A stretch of 64,000 nucleotides of DNA from Narthecium ossifragum (GCA_963920575.1 OY986972.1:5659115-5723114), one strand, 5' to 3'; counted from the first letter of the stretch, positions 1 through 12,133 are shown. The notes: generated from the letters alone by a model not told the origin. Translations and numbers: made by a program.

Positions 1-627
1 GGGAGGAGGGCGTCACGGGGGGCAGTGGTCGCTCGAGTAGAGAGGACACTCGTTGGAGCGTGGATATATACAGGAGAACATAGAATAGTATTATTTTAAG
101 ATACAGGGAATGCTTTTTGATCAAATCGGTTTTAGGGAATGACTATATAGATAAGGAATCTGTTAAATGACATTTTCTAATCTTATTCCCTAAATTTAGA
201 GATAGGGAATGTGATAGGGAATCTGTTGAGAATGCTCTTAAATAACCTATTATGAGAGTCTCTAGGGCCTGTTAGAAGGGGAGTGGAGAGAGAAAGTGAG
301 AAAGTCTCATCTCTTTGTGACATTATTAGTTATGTTAGGAAAATAAAGTCTAGGAAATAGGTCTATTATTAGTTATGTTAGGAAAATAAAGTCTAGGAAA
401 TAGGTCTATTATTAGTTATGTTAGGAAAATAAAGTCTAGGAAATAGGTCTAGTATGTGACTCTCATTTTCTAATATTTTTAAATGAAAGTCAAAAAGAAA
501 AAAAAAATGGTGGTAGGTAACAAGTGGAAACTTTTTTTTTTCTGTTTTATCATAGTTTCTGCTATTCAAACCAATAACTCGACCGGTATTAAAAACCAGT
601 CAGTTTCTCCCTTCACTTCTGCTAGTG
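1..627. other. intergenic AT-rich sequence, no gene
   Basis: No coding sequence is supported here. The stretch around 110-240 has the repeated 'agggaat' words and an ending like 'gagaatgctctta' that are common in plant MITE relics, but no clean terminal inverted repeats or target-site duplication were found. A three-copy tandem repeat is listed separately. Confidence 0.4.
322..450. repeat. 43-bp tandem repeat, three copies
   Basis: Three consecutive 43-bp units (322-364, 365-407, 408-450) each begin attattagttatgttagg and end ataggtct. By eye they are identical, which suggests recent slippage or unequal exchange. No coding role is evident. Confidence 0.9.
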
Positions 628-670
628 TTTTTTTTTTATGAGACGAGCCCAAAGGGCTAATAAATTTTAT

Positions 671-1039
671 TTACATCACACGAGCAAGGGCATCGAGCCC
701 TTCCTCGATTTGCCACTCAAAATTGGTGCTTTTCTCTCTACACCTTTTAGCAACCTTGTTCGCCTTAACATTTGCGGATCTAAGTATATACAAAACCATA
801 ATAGATTCAAAACTACACATAAGTCTCCAAATCGACCTCACTATACTTTGCATCCCTTCAAGCCATGTCCTTTGTCCATTGACAATCTCCACGACATGCT
901 CGGTGTCAGATTCTACGATCAACTTCCACCTCTGATTCGACGCTGACCACTCTATGCCTTTAAGTAGAGCATCTAACTCTGCTTCAATGACTGAGTTTGT
1001 TAGCAAGGACTCGTCACGAACCCTAACATAGTTGTCCAA
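671..1039 (-). pseudogene. LINE RNase H domain
   Basis: The 122-residue frame has the plant LINE RNase H layout. AELDALLKGIEW lies near residue 20, the acidic VESD near residue 43, and the C-terminal signature RSANVKANKVAK follows. In intact elements this domain removes RNA from the RNA/DNA hybrid during target-primed reverse transcription. No intact upstream frame joins it, so it is a relic. Similar RNase H domains occur in many plant proteins of LINE origin; the zinc-binding domain immediately upstream supports the LINE reading. Confidence 0.75.
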
Positions 1040-1338
1040 ACTATCAAGGCCAATTGCCCCTACGGTAGAGGAACCACAGCTGAATTCTCATGAGGCATCT
1101 ACTTGGGTAACCCAAAAGCCCTCTTCCATGTGTTACTATGGGGTCTCCCCTCTCATAAGCAACTCCTCAACTAGCCGTCGTGTCCGTCTTGCCCGCACCT
1201 CCAAAACTTCGCTCTTGTCTTCAAAAACCAAGAGTTTTCGGTCTTTCCAACTCAACCACAATCCGTAGGCAATGAATGCCTTAAGTCGGCGAACATCAGA
1301 ATGGCTAGATGAACGTAGCAGGGAACCCACCAGGTTCT

Positions 1339-1542
1339 CTACATCCCAATCACAACTTCCAACCCTGCCTGCACTAGACGTTCATCAAGAACACATCTTG
1401 TAGTTGGGCATTCAAAGATGAAGTGAGAAACTATCTCCCAAGCTACCCCACAGCGTGGGCAATCTCGGTCTGAGGAGATACCTATTCTCGAAAGTTTATC
1501 GTGAACTGCTAATTTCCCCCACATAGCCTTCCATATAAACAT
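1339..1542 (-). pseudogene. LINE zinc-binding RT-associated domain (zf-RVT)
   Basis: The frame shows FIWKAMWGKLAVHDKLSRIG, then C-x2-C (CPRC) and H-x4-C (HFIFEC). This is the zf-RVT signature that lies between the reverse transcriptase and RNase H of plant LINEs. It sits in the expected order on the same strand as the RNase H relic. It is only about 67 residues and broken on both sides. Confidence 0.75.
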
Positions 1543-2337
1543 TTTGACTCGAGGATTAGCTGGTAATCTCCGGATGTTAGCCCAACAAGCATCCGAAATT
1601 TCATGAATTCCAAAATGAAACCTCTACAAGAGAATTTGGTAGGCAGAGGCAACTATGACCTTATCTTCTTTATTGAATTCCCATCTCCAGCTATCCCGTG
1701 ATCCGCTAGCAATTGTAGGTAGGTCTTCAATAGATTCAGCAAGGTCATGGTGAAACAGGGCAGCAAACTTTCCTCTATCCCATACACCACCAACTCTAGG
1801 TCTTCAACTAGCATGTCTTCATGGATAGCCGGACAATTGTGGAGAGCCTCATCCAACACTTAGCAGTCATTGAGGGCATTCACATTACCTTGATCTCCCG
1901 GTTTCCACTTGATTCCCAGTCTTAGATCATCAGCAACCTCATAGACCGTCTTCCAATGACTGGAGCCTTTCTTCATGCCACGGGCTGACGGTAACACACC
2001 ATTCTATTTAGCATTGGCTAGGTTGCTCCAAATTGAATTTTCAGTTTTCAGCAACGTCTCTTCCCTTTTAACCTTTAGAGCCCCTTGCCATAGTCCGAAA
2101 TCCTTTACCCCTAGTCTACCTACCTCCTTTGGCTTACAAACATCTTTCCATGCTACCTACCCAAAACCTCCTCTACGACCTCTCCACAAGAAACTGTGAC
2201 AAATTCTTTCCATTCTTTGGATAACGGTAACTGGCACCTTGGATGTAGACATGGCGTAGATGGGGATCCCTTGAAGAACCGATGTGAGGAGGATAAGTCT
2301 ACCGGCTTCAGATATCTTCCTTCCCTGCCACGAAAGG

Positions 2338-4754
2338 TGTCGCGCCCCGACCCGCGAAAGCCCAACCAGGCCGGGCGACGCGAACTGGAACCTACAAAAC
2401 GCGGAAAAAGACGGCGAGGGTTCCCTCTAACCTATTGGTCTCTCTAACAAATCACCAAAAGCACCCTCAATTAAAAGACATTAATTCAGCAACATCGAAT
2501 CACAGATTTAAAACTCAAAGTGTTTAATATACATATCATCGGAGAGGGGAAGATTCGAATACAACATTACTCCCGTAGGAGACTAACTAACCAAAGGTAA
2601 AAGCAGTAAATATCGCCACCTCTCAAAGTCCACCAGGCGCCGCCGCACCGCCGATCAACGGCCCAGTAGGGGCCACAGAGGAGGAACTGGCGCCTGCACC
2701 TGCAAAACGTAGCCCGGGTAGGTGTGAGCACTAAGCTCAGTAGGGATCTACACTACGACACGCAGAAGGAAGAGGGAAACGCAAAAGTGTCGCCCTCAAG
2801 TAGAACCTAGGTGTATACAGGGGTCCCATAACCCCACCGCGTGTCCTTGAGGCCCAGGAGCAGCCATCAATAGCAGGAACAGCACTGGCGACACACAACT
2901 GCAGGGAACGGCACTGCAGGCGGGAAAAAGGCACCGCTGGGTAGGCAACTCCTTTACCCCAGGGTCCGCACAGCGGGACACCGGCTACACCTCAGCATCC
3001 GACTTAAGGGCGACACGGCCTCAACAATCATCAAACAACAAGTGTACCAATCATCTAAGCCTATCATCGAATCGACTGGACACCACCATTCGAGCCGGTC
3101 CAAACTACCCAAACCCGGTCCTAGGGCTAAGTCCGAGCTTCCAGCCTCGGGACGGCGACCCAGAGATCACCCACGCCCTAACCAATGCAACTAATACACA
3201 ATACAACAATGTATGCTATGACATGCACAAACAGGAGATAGGCATGCAACAGTATGTCAAGGATAGCATACAAGTCAATCGGATCGCTGCAGCGGTACCA
3301 TCTACCGCTGCCAGCCGATCCGTAGCGGGTCCCGGCATTACGACGGTACCGCGACCGTCGACCGCGGACTCCTGCAACGGGAAGCAACCCCGAAAACCGC
3401 TGATGAACAGTAAACAATATAATATTATATTCCGAAATATAATATTATATTCAAAACACCCAAAAGTTCTCTACTATAGGCTATTTGACCTTGTCGATCC
3501 GACATCCAAACGACGTCGGATTCAAGATCCAACTTAGCCACTGGTAAATGTATACATCAGGATCAACATATCCAAAATACAAAATCATCCAACGGTTGGA
3601 TTAACGGGAAAACACTAATCAAAACCGTTAATTAAACTAACTTTCTAATCAATTTCTACAACGCAGCCCTCCAGTAAACAATTCATAACAAATCGTAGGA
3701 AAATCGGAAAAATATGAAATCAGTTGGGTTAGAGAGTAGATTCAAAGATCTACAACTCTCATGCTCATCACAACCCAAGATCATGTACGTACCGGCCGAA
3801 AAACACGCCGCAAGCCGGCTGTTCTTCAAGAACAGCAGAAAACAGAGAAACCGAGCTTAATCATGCATAAAACCTACTAAGATCTCAACCAAAGATCATA
3901 AAACTCATATCAGAAATTCTACTAGGCATGAGGAATCCAACAAGACAAAGATCAACAAGATCCAACGGCTAGATCACGAGAAACCCACTAAAGAACACAG
4001 TAGGTAGAAGAACATACCGAAGAACGCTTTCCTCGGCTGATCCCTCACAACAAGACACTAACAAGCCTCCAAACCACACCAGGAGCCTTCCTCTCGTTGC
4101 CACGAATCCAACGAGCCTTAGAACACCCAAAATGATGGTCGGAGGAGGGAGAACGGAGGAGAAAAAGCTCGACGGCGGAAAGGGGAGAAGAAACAGAGCT
4201 TCGGGTGAGAAGAAAGAAGAGGACGAAGAAGAAGGAAAGACGGGAAGGAGAAAAGGAGAAAAGGAGGAAAAGGGGGAGGGGACAGCCGGGAAAGAGGGGA
4301 GAAAGGAGAAGGAGGGGAGGGAAAGTCCTCCCCTTCTGACAAGAGATAGCGACGGCCAACAGCGACCGTCCTCGCCAATCAGAAAAAGCCACCGACGCGA
4401 GTTCGATCGATCGTTCCAAGGAGCGATCGATCGCTCGCGCCCCGGATCGATCCCAACACCAAGTCGGATCGATCCGAGCGGGTCAAAACCCACCGACTTG
4501 CTCACCAGTCCGATCGATCGATCCAAGGAGCGATCGATCGCTCAAGGGTCGTCAGCTGCCCCAAGGGCAAGCTTCCGCGCGCCCGAGCTGGGATCTTCCG
4601 ATCCCGGGTCCACCTAGCCATTCTAAACAAGCGCTAACACAACCAAGGCCAGTCTGTGCACACGCGGGTGTGAAACAAACCAACAAGGCGCAATTTACCA
4701 AATTATCTTTGCGGTCTACAACGAGCCACAGGGGTAGGGGGGCAGGTTCTCACA
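2338..4754 (-). repeat. 3' LTR of the gypsy chromovirus
   Basis: A 2417-bp LTR that reads TGTGAGAACC...GCGACA on the minus strand and is near-identical to 9735-12133 over the stretches compared. It holds an AT-rich palindrome (about 3417-3452), a purine-rich tract on the plus strand (4130-4330) and a cluster of GATCGATC words (4400-4540). Against the other LTR it has small indels, for example extra sequence near 2720-2735 and six extra bases near 3256. Confidence 0.92.
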
Positions 4755-4865
4755 TCCTAATACCCTTAAAGGAAATCTCATCCCGAGATTCGATGAGGGT
4801 AGGGCTCGGAACAACAAAATAGCTACACTAGAGGACATGACAAAAAGTACCTCAAGAATAAAATA

Positions 4866-5205
4866 GCTGCGGAAACTCCTGCCGCATGCGCGCCTCACGC
4901 TCCCAGGTCACCTCCTCGGTGTCTCTGTGCCTCCACAGTACCTTGACCAAGGGAATCGTCTTTCCCCGCAAGACCTAATCCCTCCGGTCCAGTATCCGAA
5001 CCGGCTGCTCAACAAAGCTCGCATCTGCCTCAAGCTCAATGTCATCAACCCTGATGACATGAGACGGGTCTGGGTGATACTTCCTCAGCATCGACACATG
5101 GAAAGTCGGATGCACAACAGACATGTGCTGAGGAAGATCCAGGCGGTAAGCTACCTCGCCGACCCTCTCTAAGATCTCGAATGGCCCGACAAACCTCGGC
5201 GCCAA
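4866..5205 (-). pseudogene. gypsy integrase C-terminus with chromodomain
   Basis: The frame 5205-4975 has the GPF/Y module ([34 protein letters not shown]). After an in-frame stop near 4977-4975 the sequence continues as LRGKTIPLVKVLWRH...EEVTWERE, which is the CR-type chromodomain of Tekay/Del chromoviruses. The chromodomain is thought to steer integration toward heterochromatin. This domain gives the clade assignment. Confidence 0.8.
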
Positions 5206-6486
5206 CTAACCACCCCTGCCAAACCTGACAGAACCTCTGTACGGCGATGCTCGCAAGAATACTTGGTCGCCGACTGCAAACTCCAACGGTCGTCGCCTCT
5301 GATCTGCATAACTCTTCTGCCAGCTCTGAGCCGTCAGAAGCCTCTGCCTGATCTGCACTAACCTCTCTGACGATCGTCTGACGATGTCAGGACCGGTGAG
5401 TGAAGCCTCTCCAACCTCTGTCCAGCACACTGGGGAACGACACGGCCTACCGTACAACGCGACGAAAGGTGCTACTCCAAGACTGGACTGGTAGCTGTTG
5501 TTGTAGGCGAACTCTACCAAGGGAACGTGCTCCTCCCAGCTGCCTTCGGCGTCGAGGACACATGCGCTCAGCATGTCCTCCAAGATCTGGATCGTCCGCT
5601 CTGACTGTCCGTCTGTTTGCGGATGGAAAGCCGTACTGAAAGTCAGGAGTGTGCCAACTGCCTCCTGAAAGTCTCGCCAGAACCTGCTGGTGAATCTGGG
5701 GTCACGGTCTGACACGATAGAAACTAGAACTCCGTGTAGTCTGACCACCTCTCTGACGTACAAGCTGCCCAGCCTGTCCGTCGAGTCTGTCACCCGCATA
5801 GGCAGGAAGTGCGCCGATTTGGTCAATCGATCAACGATGATCCAAATCACGTCATTCCCCCTAGGAGATCTCGGTAGCCCGGTCACGAAGTCCATCGTGA
5901 TGTGCTCCCACTTCCACTCAGCTAGTGGAAGTGGCTGAAGTAACCCCGGAGTCCGCTGGTGCTCTGCCTTGACCTTCTGACAGGTAAGGCAGCGCGATAC
6001 GAACTCCGTCACTGCTCTCTTCATCCCGCGCCACCAGAACTGTCGCCGAAGATCCTGGTACATCTTGGTGCCGCCGGGATGAACTGCAAAACGAGAGTGG
6101 TGGAACTCTCATAGGACGTCGTCTCGTAGAACTGGATCTGCTGGAACCGCTACTCTACCTCTGAACCGTAGCCCTCCGTCTGACGATACTGTCCAGTCCC
6201 GGTCTGCGCCCTCTGTGCCTGCTGCTGTGCGTAACTCCTCGAGCTCTGGGTCACTGTGTTGTGCCTCTAACACTCTGGCTAATACTGCTGGCATACTCTG
6301 CACCGCATAAAGAAAGCTGTTGGATCCCCGATCCTCAAACTCGAGCCCCAACTGGCCCGCTGTCTCCAGAGCCTGCCACTGTTGCGCTGACAACCCTGCA
6401 ACTGCTGCTCTGGTGTCTCTCACATGTCTACTCAGCGCGTCTGCTACGACGTTTGCCTTCCTTACCATGATGGTAATGCAACGCAA
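5206..6486 (-). pseudogene. gypsy integrase
   Basis: The piece 6486-6109 covers the end of RNase H and the linker ([12 protein letters not shown]). The piece 6063-5206 holds the zinc-binding C-x2-C (CLTCQK) and the DDE core: MDFVTGLP, then SDRDPRFTS, then GQSERTIQILED. These supply the D, D and E catalytic residues. In family members this enzyme joins cDNA ends to the target. A frame break near 6063-6112 separates the zinc region from the preceding linker. Confidence 0.88.
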
Positions 6487-7153
6487 AGTCGTAGTCCTCC
6501 AGTAGCTCCATCCAGCGTCGCTGCCTCAGGTTGAGGTCACGTTGGGTGAAAACGTGCCTCAAACTCTTATGGTCCGAGAAGACTGAGAACTTCTCGCCAT
6601 AGAGATAATGTCGCCAGGTCTTCAGGGCGAAGACCACCGCTGCTAGCTCCAAATCGTGAGTCGGGTAGTTCCTCTCATGGTTCTTCAGCTGGCGAGGACC
6701 ATAGGAAACTACGTGACCCTCCTGCATAAGGACACACCCCAAACCCTCCCCGCTGGCGTCGCCGTAGACACTGTAACCAACACCTCACTCGGGGACGATC
6801 AGCACCGGCGCACTGGTCAACCGGGTCCTCAGTTCCATGAAGGCTTGCTCACAAGCATCATCCCACACGAACGGGACGACCTTCTATGTCAGTCTGGTCA
6901 ACGGTCCGGCAACTTTGGAGAAGTCCCGCACGAACCGCCTGTAGTAACCCGCCAGGCCTAAGAAACTACGGACCTCAAACACTGTCCTCGGTCTCTGCCA
7001 TTGTACCACTGCCTCGACCTTGGCCGGGTCAACTGAGATCCCTGCTGCCGACACTACGTGTCCAAGGATTCCCACCTGTGCAAGCCAGAACTCGCACTTT
7101 GAAGCCTTGGCATAAAGCCGATACTCCCGAAATAGCTGCAACACTGTCGCCAA
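6428..7153 (-). pseudogene. gypsy RT thumb and RNase H region
   Basis: The segment 7153-6884 holds the RT connection pattern ([32 protein letters not shown]). The segment 6742-6428 holds the RNase H part ([37 protein letters not shown]). Both use the same frame as RT. The stretch between them, about 6743-6883, is interrupted, so the domain is not continuous. Confidence 0.8.
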
Positions 7154-7171
7154 GTGTCGCTCGTGCTCCGC

Positions 7172-7864
7172 CTATGACCGGGAGTAGATAAGGATGTCGT
7201 CGACGAACACCACCACGAACTCGTCTAGGAAAGGCCGGAAGATCCTCTGCATGAGATCCATGAACGCTGCTGGTGCGTTCGTCAGCCCAAACGGCATCAC
7301 CACAAACTCGTACAGGCCGTACCGAGTCCGAAAAGCCGTCTTCAGGATGTCGCAATCCCGAACCCTCAACTGGTGGTAGCCGGTGCGGAGGTCGATCTTC
7401 GAGAACACTGAAGATCCTCGCAGCTGGTCAAACAGATCATCGATCCTCGGCATCGGATACCGGTTCTTCACCGTCACCCTGTCGAGTCGCCTGTAGTCTA
7501 TGCAAAGTCGAAGGGTGCCGTCCTTCTTCTTCGCGAACAACACTGGCGCCCCCCAGGGAGACATGCTGGGATGGATGAAACCTCTGCTGGTAAGCTCGTC
7601 TAGTTGGGTCCTCAACTCACTCTGCTCTGTTGGTGCCATCCTGAAAGTTGGGAGAGAGATCGGTGCGGTACCCGGTACCAGGTCGATCTCAAAATCGACC
7701 TCTCTGGGCGGTGGAAGCCCTGGCAACACCTCGGGAAACACGTCGGTGTAGTCGCACACGATCCTGGAGAAACTGCTCTGCTGCACTCCCTCTGACCCCA
7801 AACAGGGACAGGCTGGCCAGCAAGGATGAAAGCTCGCTGCCACGCCTCCCCACACCACAAGCAA
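7172..7864 (-). pseudogene. gypsy reverse transcriptase
   Basis: RT fingers and palm are clear: [38 protein letters not shown], and the active-site motif [10 protein letters not shown] near the end. The catalytic aspartates are present. A TAG stop (plus-strand cta, 7172-7174) cuts the frame directly after YSRS. The thumb and connection region continues in the same frame at 7153-6884. Expected polyprotein production is therefore blocked at this point. Confidence 0.9.
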
Positions 7865-7869
7865 AGGAA

Positions 7870-8376
7870 TCAGCTGAAAACCGATCCCTCAACAACACAA
7901 ACTGTCCCATCGGGTGTCCAAGCGACCACCCTTCGACGACCACAGTCGATGATAGCTCGGTATGCTGCTAACCAGTCCATACCGAGTATCACATCGAAGC
8001 CTGTCATGTCTAGCATTCGCAGGTCTAGACAGACACGGAGGCCTCCAACCTCCAAGGAACAAGATCGGCAGACCCGGTCTACCCTGACTGTGCCGCCGAT
8101 CGGTGAATCTACAGACTGTGCCACCTCTAGCCAACTCGTCTCTAATCCTAGCGATGCCACACACATGCTAGCAATATAGGAATGAGACGTCCCAGAGTCT
8201 ATCAACATATCTACTAAAGAACTAGAAAGCTGAAAGATACCTCTGAGGACGGTTGGCTCTGCCGTTGCCTGCTGATATTGTTGCGGCTGCTGGTACTGCA
8301 ACGGCTGCTGGTACTGTGGTGGCGGCTGATACAGCTGGACGATGTCCTGCTGCTCACGCCCTGGAAGAGCAAACAC
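7870..8376 (-). pseudogene. gypsy retropepsin-like protease
   Basis: The frame begins with a glutamine/proline-rich linker containing QYQQP repeats. The aspartic protease core follows: MLIDSGTSHSYIA (DSG catalytic motif), then FDVILGMDWL near the C-terminus, the usual flap/ILG partner. It lies between the gag knuckle and RT, in a different frame from RT. It would cut the gag-pol polyprotein if the frames were intact. Confidence 0.85.
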
Positions 8377-8472
8377 ATGCCCCCGCTGGCCGCCTCCTCC
8401 CCTGGAGCGGCTCGGCCCAGCCCCTGACCCGTGTCCACCACCGCTCCCCTGCCAAGCACCGTACCCCCCGCC

Positions 8473-9401
8473 TCAACTGCCCTGCGACACAGCGCTCCGC
8501 GCTCCTCGCATGGGACAATCCTTGCAGAAGTGTCCCGGCTGCCCGCACTGGAAACAAGTGGTTGACGCGCCACCAGGCTGCTGACTCTGGCCCCCCCTGA
8601 CGGAGCCTGCCCAGACGGCCCGGCCGTCAGGAGAAATTGGCCTGGCGGACTCGGCAACTGTGCCTGAAACTGTTGTGGGTGCTGCGACCGTTGCTGAAAG
8701 CGTCGCTGACGCCGCTAGTGCCCTCCGCCGAATCCCCCTCTGAACTGGGGTCTCTGCGATGCACTGGTAGAGGATGCCGGTGGAACTGCTCGGCACCTCT
8801 CATCTCACAACTGCGCCTCCACTACCAAGGCACAGTTCAGGACTGCTGAGTGTGTCTGAAAGCGGTGGAAACTCGTCTGGCGCCTGATCTCTGGACGAAG
8901 ACCCCACTCGAACTTCCGTGCCCTGGCCACTGAATCTGCTGCCACTGCCCCCGCAAAACGGACCAAATGAGTGAACCGGGTGGCATACTGCTGAACAGTG
9001 CGAGTACTCTGCAAGAGGGACTGGTACTCGCGAGACAGGGCGTCACGCGTACTCTCCAGGAAGTACGCGTCCAAGAACAACGCCCTGAACTCCTCCCACA
9101 ACGGCTCCTCTCCGCCACTGGTGTGCTGGGCAGTGCACCACCAGTCAAGGGCGTCACCATCGAGTTGGAACGCCGTGAGGGTGACCCGGATCCGGTCATC
9201 CCCGACGAAGAGAGCGTCGAGAACGCGCGTGACTCCTCGGAGCCAGCCGTCTGTCGTGGTCGGATCTCCAGTCTCACCGCTGAACCTAGGCGGGTTTAGC
9301 CGCTGGAAGTCCATCATGACCACTGCCGCGGCCCGCCCGTCGACCGGAGCGAGGACCCCCTCCTCGGTGAGAGGGGCCTCCTCCCGTGCGACCGCAACCA
9401 T
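8473..9401 (-). pseudogene. gypsy gag with zinc knuckle
   Basis: The frame 9401-8805 carries a plant Retrotrans_gag domain: FQRLNPPRFSGETGDP near residue 35, ALDWW near residue 85, and YATRFTHLVRFAG near 140. After a stop and a frame change, 8796-8473 holds a CCHC knuckle, CFQCGQPGHFCKDC. In an intact element this makes the virus-like particle and binds genomic RNA. Compared with the gag in 48154-49554, this copy shows one knuckle rather than two. The frame disruption shows it cannot make full-length gag. Confidence 0.85.
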
Positions 9402-9719
9402 CGCTGGTGATGGCTCAGTCCGTCGAGTTCTGACCGACCTGACATGTGCTACCCTGTATGGTCGAGCGGGTCGACCAGGTCATGCCCCACCTCGACCAAC
9501 AACCGAAAGTCGGTCTCGAGCTCCCGCCATCTGCGCAATCACCAATAACAACGAGCGTCCACTCGTCAGAAGCCGCAAAATAAGGCAACACAAACAGAAA
9601 GCGGAAAAGCACAACACATCAAAAAGGAGCATGCACGGATGTTCCAGACATAGAACTAACCCATTCCACGCTCAATCTCAACCGAATCCTGATCCTAAAC
9701 CTTGGGATCTACAACCTTT

Positions 9720-9731
9720 GCTCTGATACCA
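9720..9731 (-). other. primer-binding site, initiator tRNA-Met
   Basis: On the minus strand this reads TGGTATCAGAGC, the usual match to the 3' end of plant initiator tRNA-Met. It lies three bases inside the 5' LTR, as expected for minus-strand DNA priming. Confidence 0.9.
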
Positions 9732-9734
9732 AGC

Positions 9735-12133
9735 TGTCACGCCCCGACCCGCGAAAGCCCAACCGGGCCGGGCGACGCGAACCGGAAGCTATAAAACGCG
9801 AAAAAAGACGGCGAGGGTTCCCTCTAACCTATTGGTCTCCCTAACAAATCACCAAAAGCACCCTCAATTAAAAGACATTAATTCAGCAACATCGAACCAC
9901 AGATTTAAAACTCAAAGTGTTTAATATACATATCCTCGGAGAGGGGAAGATTCGAATACAACATTACTCCCGTATGAGACTAACTAACCAAAGGTAAAAG
10001 CAGTAAATATCGCCACCTCTCAAAGTCCACCGGGCGCCGCCGCACCGCCGACCAACTGCCCGGTAGGGGCCACAGAGGAGGAACTGGCGCCTGCACCTGC
10101 AAAACGCAGCTCAGTAGGGATCTACACTACGACACACAGAAGGAAAAGGGAAACGCAAAAGTGTCGCCCTCAAGTAGAACCTGGGTGTATACAGGGGTCC
10201 CATAACCCCACCGCGTGTCCCTGAGGCCCAGGAGCAGCCATCAGTAGCAGGAACAGCACTGGCGACACACAATTGCAGCGAACGGCACTGCATGCGGGAA
10301 AAAGGCACCGCTTGGTAGGCAACTTCTCTACCCCAGGGTCCGCACAGCGGGACACCGGCTACACCTCAGTATCCGACTTAAAGCCGACACGACCTCTACA
10401 ATCATCAAACAACAAGTGTACCTGTCATCTAAGCCTATCATCGAATCGACTGGACACCACCATTCGAACCAGTCCAAACTACCCAAACCCGGTCCTAGGG
10501 CTAAATTCGAGCTTCCAGCCTCGGAACGGCGACCCAGAGATCACCCACGCCCTAACCAATGCAACTAATGCACAATACAACAATGTATGCTATGACATGC
10601 ACAAACAGGAGATAGGCATGCAACAGTATGATAGCATACAAGTCAATCGGATCGCTGCAGCGGTACCATCTACCGCTGCCAGCCGATCCGTAGCGGGTCC
10701 CGGCATTACGACGGTACCGCGACCGTCGACCGCGGACTCCTGCAACGGGAAGCAACCCCGAAAACCGCTGATGAACAGTAAACAATATAATATTATATTC
10801 CGAAATATAATATTATATTCAAAACACCCAAAAGTTCTCTACTATAGGCTATTTGACCTTGTCGATCCGACATCCAAACGACGTCGGATTCAAGATCCAA
10901 CTTAGCCACTGGTAAATGTATATATCAGGATCAACATATCCAAAATACATAATCATCCAACGGTTGGATTAATGAGAAAACCCTAATCAAAACCGTTAAT
11001 CAAACTAACTTTCTAATCAATTTCTGCAACGCAGCCCTCCAGTAAACAATTCATAACAAATCGTAGGAAAATCGGAAAAATATGAAATCAGTTGGGTTAG
11101 AGAGTAGATGCAAATATCTACAACTCTCATGCTCATCACAACCCAATACCATGTACGTACCTGCCGGAAAACACGCCGCAAGCCGGCTGTTCTTCAAGAA
11201 CAGCAGAAAACAGAGAAACCGAGCTTAATCATGCATAAAACCTACTAAGATCTCAACTAAAGATCATAAAACTCATATCAGAAATTCTAGTAGGCATGAG
11301 GAATCCAACGAGACAAAGATCAACAAGATCCAACGGCTAGATCATGAGAAACCCACTAAAGAACACAGTAGATAGAAGAACCTACCGAAGAACGCTTTCC
11401 TCGGCTGATCCCTCGCAACAAGACACCAACATGCCTCCAAACCACACCAGGAGCCTTCCTCTCGTTGCCACGAATTCAACGAGCCTTAGAACACCCAAAA
11501 TGATGGTCGGAGGAGGGAGAACGGAGGAGAAAAAGCTCGCCGGCGGAAAGGGGAGAAGAAACAGAGCTTCTGGTGAGAAGAAAGAAGAGGAAGAAGAAGA
11601 AGGAAAGATGGGAAGGAGAAAAGGAGGAAAAGGGGGAGGGGACAGCCGGGAAAGAGGGGAGAAAGGTGAAGGAGGGGAGGGAAAGTCCTCCCCTTCTGAC
11701 AAGAGAGAGCGACGGCCAACGGCGACCGTCCTCGCGAATCAGAAAAAGCCACCGACGCGAGTCCGATCGATCGTTCCAAGGAGCGATCCAGGGTGCGAGG
11801 AACGATCGATCGCTCGCGCCCTGGATCGATCCCAACACCAAGTCGAATCGATCCGAGCGGGTCAAAACCCACCGACTCGCTCACGAGTCCGATCGGTTGT
11901 TCCAAGGAGCGATCGATCGCTCAAGGGTCGTCAGCTGCCCCAAGGGCAAGCTTCCGCGCGCCCGAGCTGGGATCTTCCGATCCCGGGTCCACCTAGCCAT
12001 TCTAAACAAGCGCTAACACAACCAAGGCCAGTGTGTGCACACGCGGGTGTGAAACAAACCAACAATGCGCAATTTACCAAATTGCCCTTGCGGTCTACAA
12101 CGAGCCACAGGGGTAGAGGGGCAGGTCCTCACA
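9735..12133 (-). repeat. 5' LTR of the gypsy chromovirus
   Basis: A 2399-bp LTR paired with 2338-4754. It begins TGTCACGCCCCGACCC and ends GTCCTCACA on the plus strand. The AT palindrome is near 10785-10820, the purine tract near 11510-11700, and the GATCGATC cluster near 11763-11925, where an extra 18-20 bp is present relative to the other LTR. Confidence 0.92.

Larger units (their letters stand above)
628..2332 (-). mobile_element. LINE retrotransposon, 3' segment
   Basis: This is the 3' part of a degenerate non-LTR retrotransposon read on the minus strand. In element order, just inside the gypsy insertion, it encodes the region after the RT core (pattern W-GRKISEAGRLILL), then a zinc-binding RT-associated domain (1542-1339) and a terminal RNase H domain (1039-671). 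It ends in a poly(T) run on the plus strand (628-637), which is the poly(A) tail of the LINE. Frames are broken by several stops and shifts. It continues at 12139-12775, beyond the gypsy element inserted into it. Confidence 0.8.
2338..12133 (-). mobile_element. Ty3/gypsy LTR retrotransposon, Tekay/Del-type chromovirus
   Basis: A complete but decayed LTR retrotransposon of 9.8 kb. It has two LTRs of about 2.4 kb (2338-4754 and 9735-12133), ends in TG...CA, carries a tRNA-Met primer-binding site next to the 5' LTR, and is flanked by the 5-bp duplication AAAGG (2333-2337 and 12134-12138). In minus-strand order it encodes gag, zinc knuckle, protease, RT, RNase H, integrase and a C-terminal chromodomain. 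That order and the 'LRGKTIPLVKVLW' chromodomain point to the Tekay/Del clade. Internal stops and frameshifts make it non-autonomous. It is inserted into the LINE whose halves lie at 628-2332 and 12139-12775. Confidence 0.92.

Noticed and set aside
3969..4617. Overlapping long open frames in the LTRs (also 11344-12354, 14276-14827, 49955-50609, 56036-56346)
   Set aside because: They come from a long purine/pyrimidine-rich tract that lacks stops on both strands. The products are low-complexity and differ between LTR copies, so no gene is supported.
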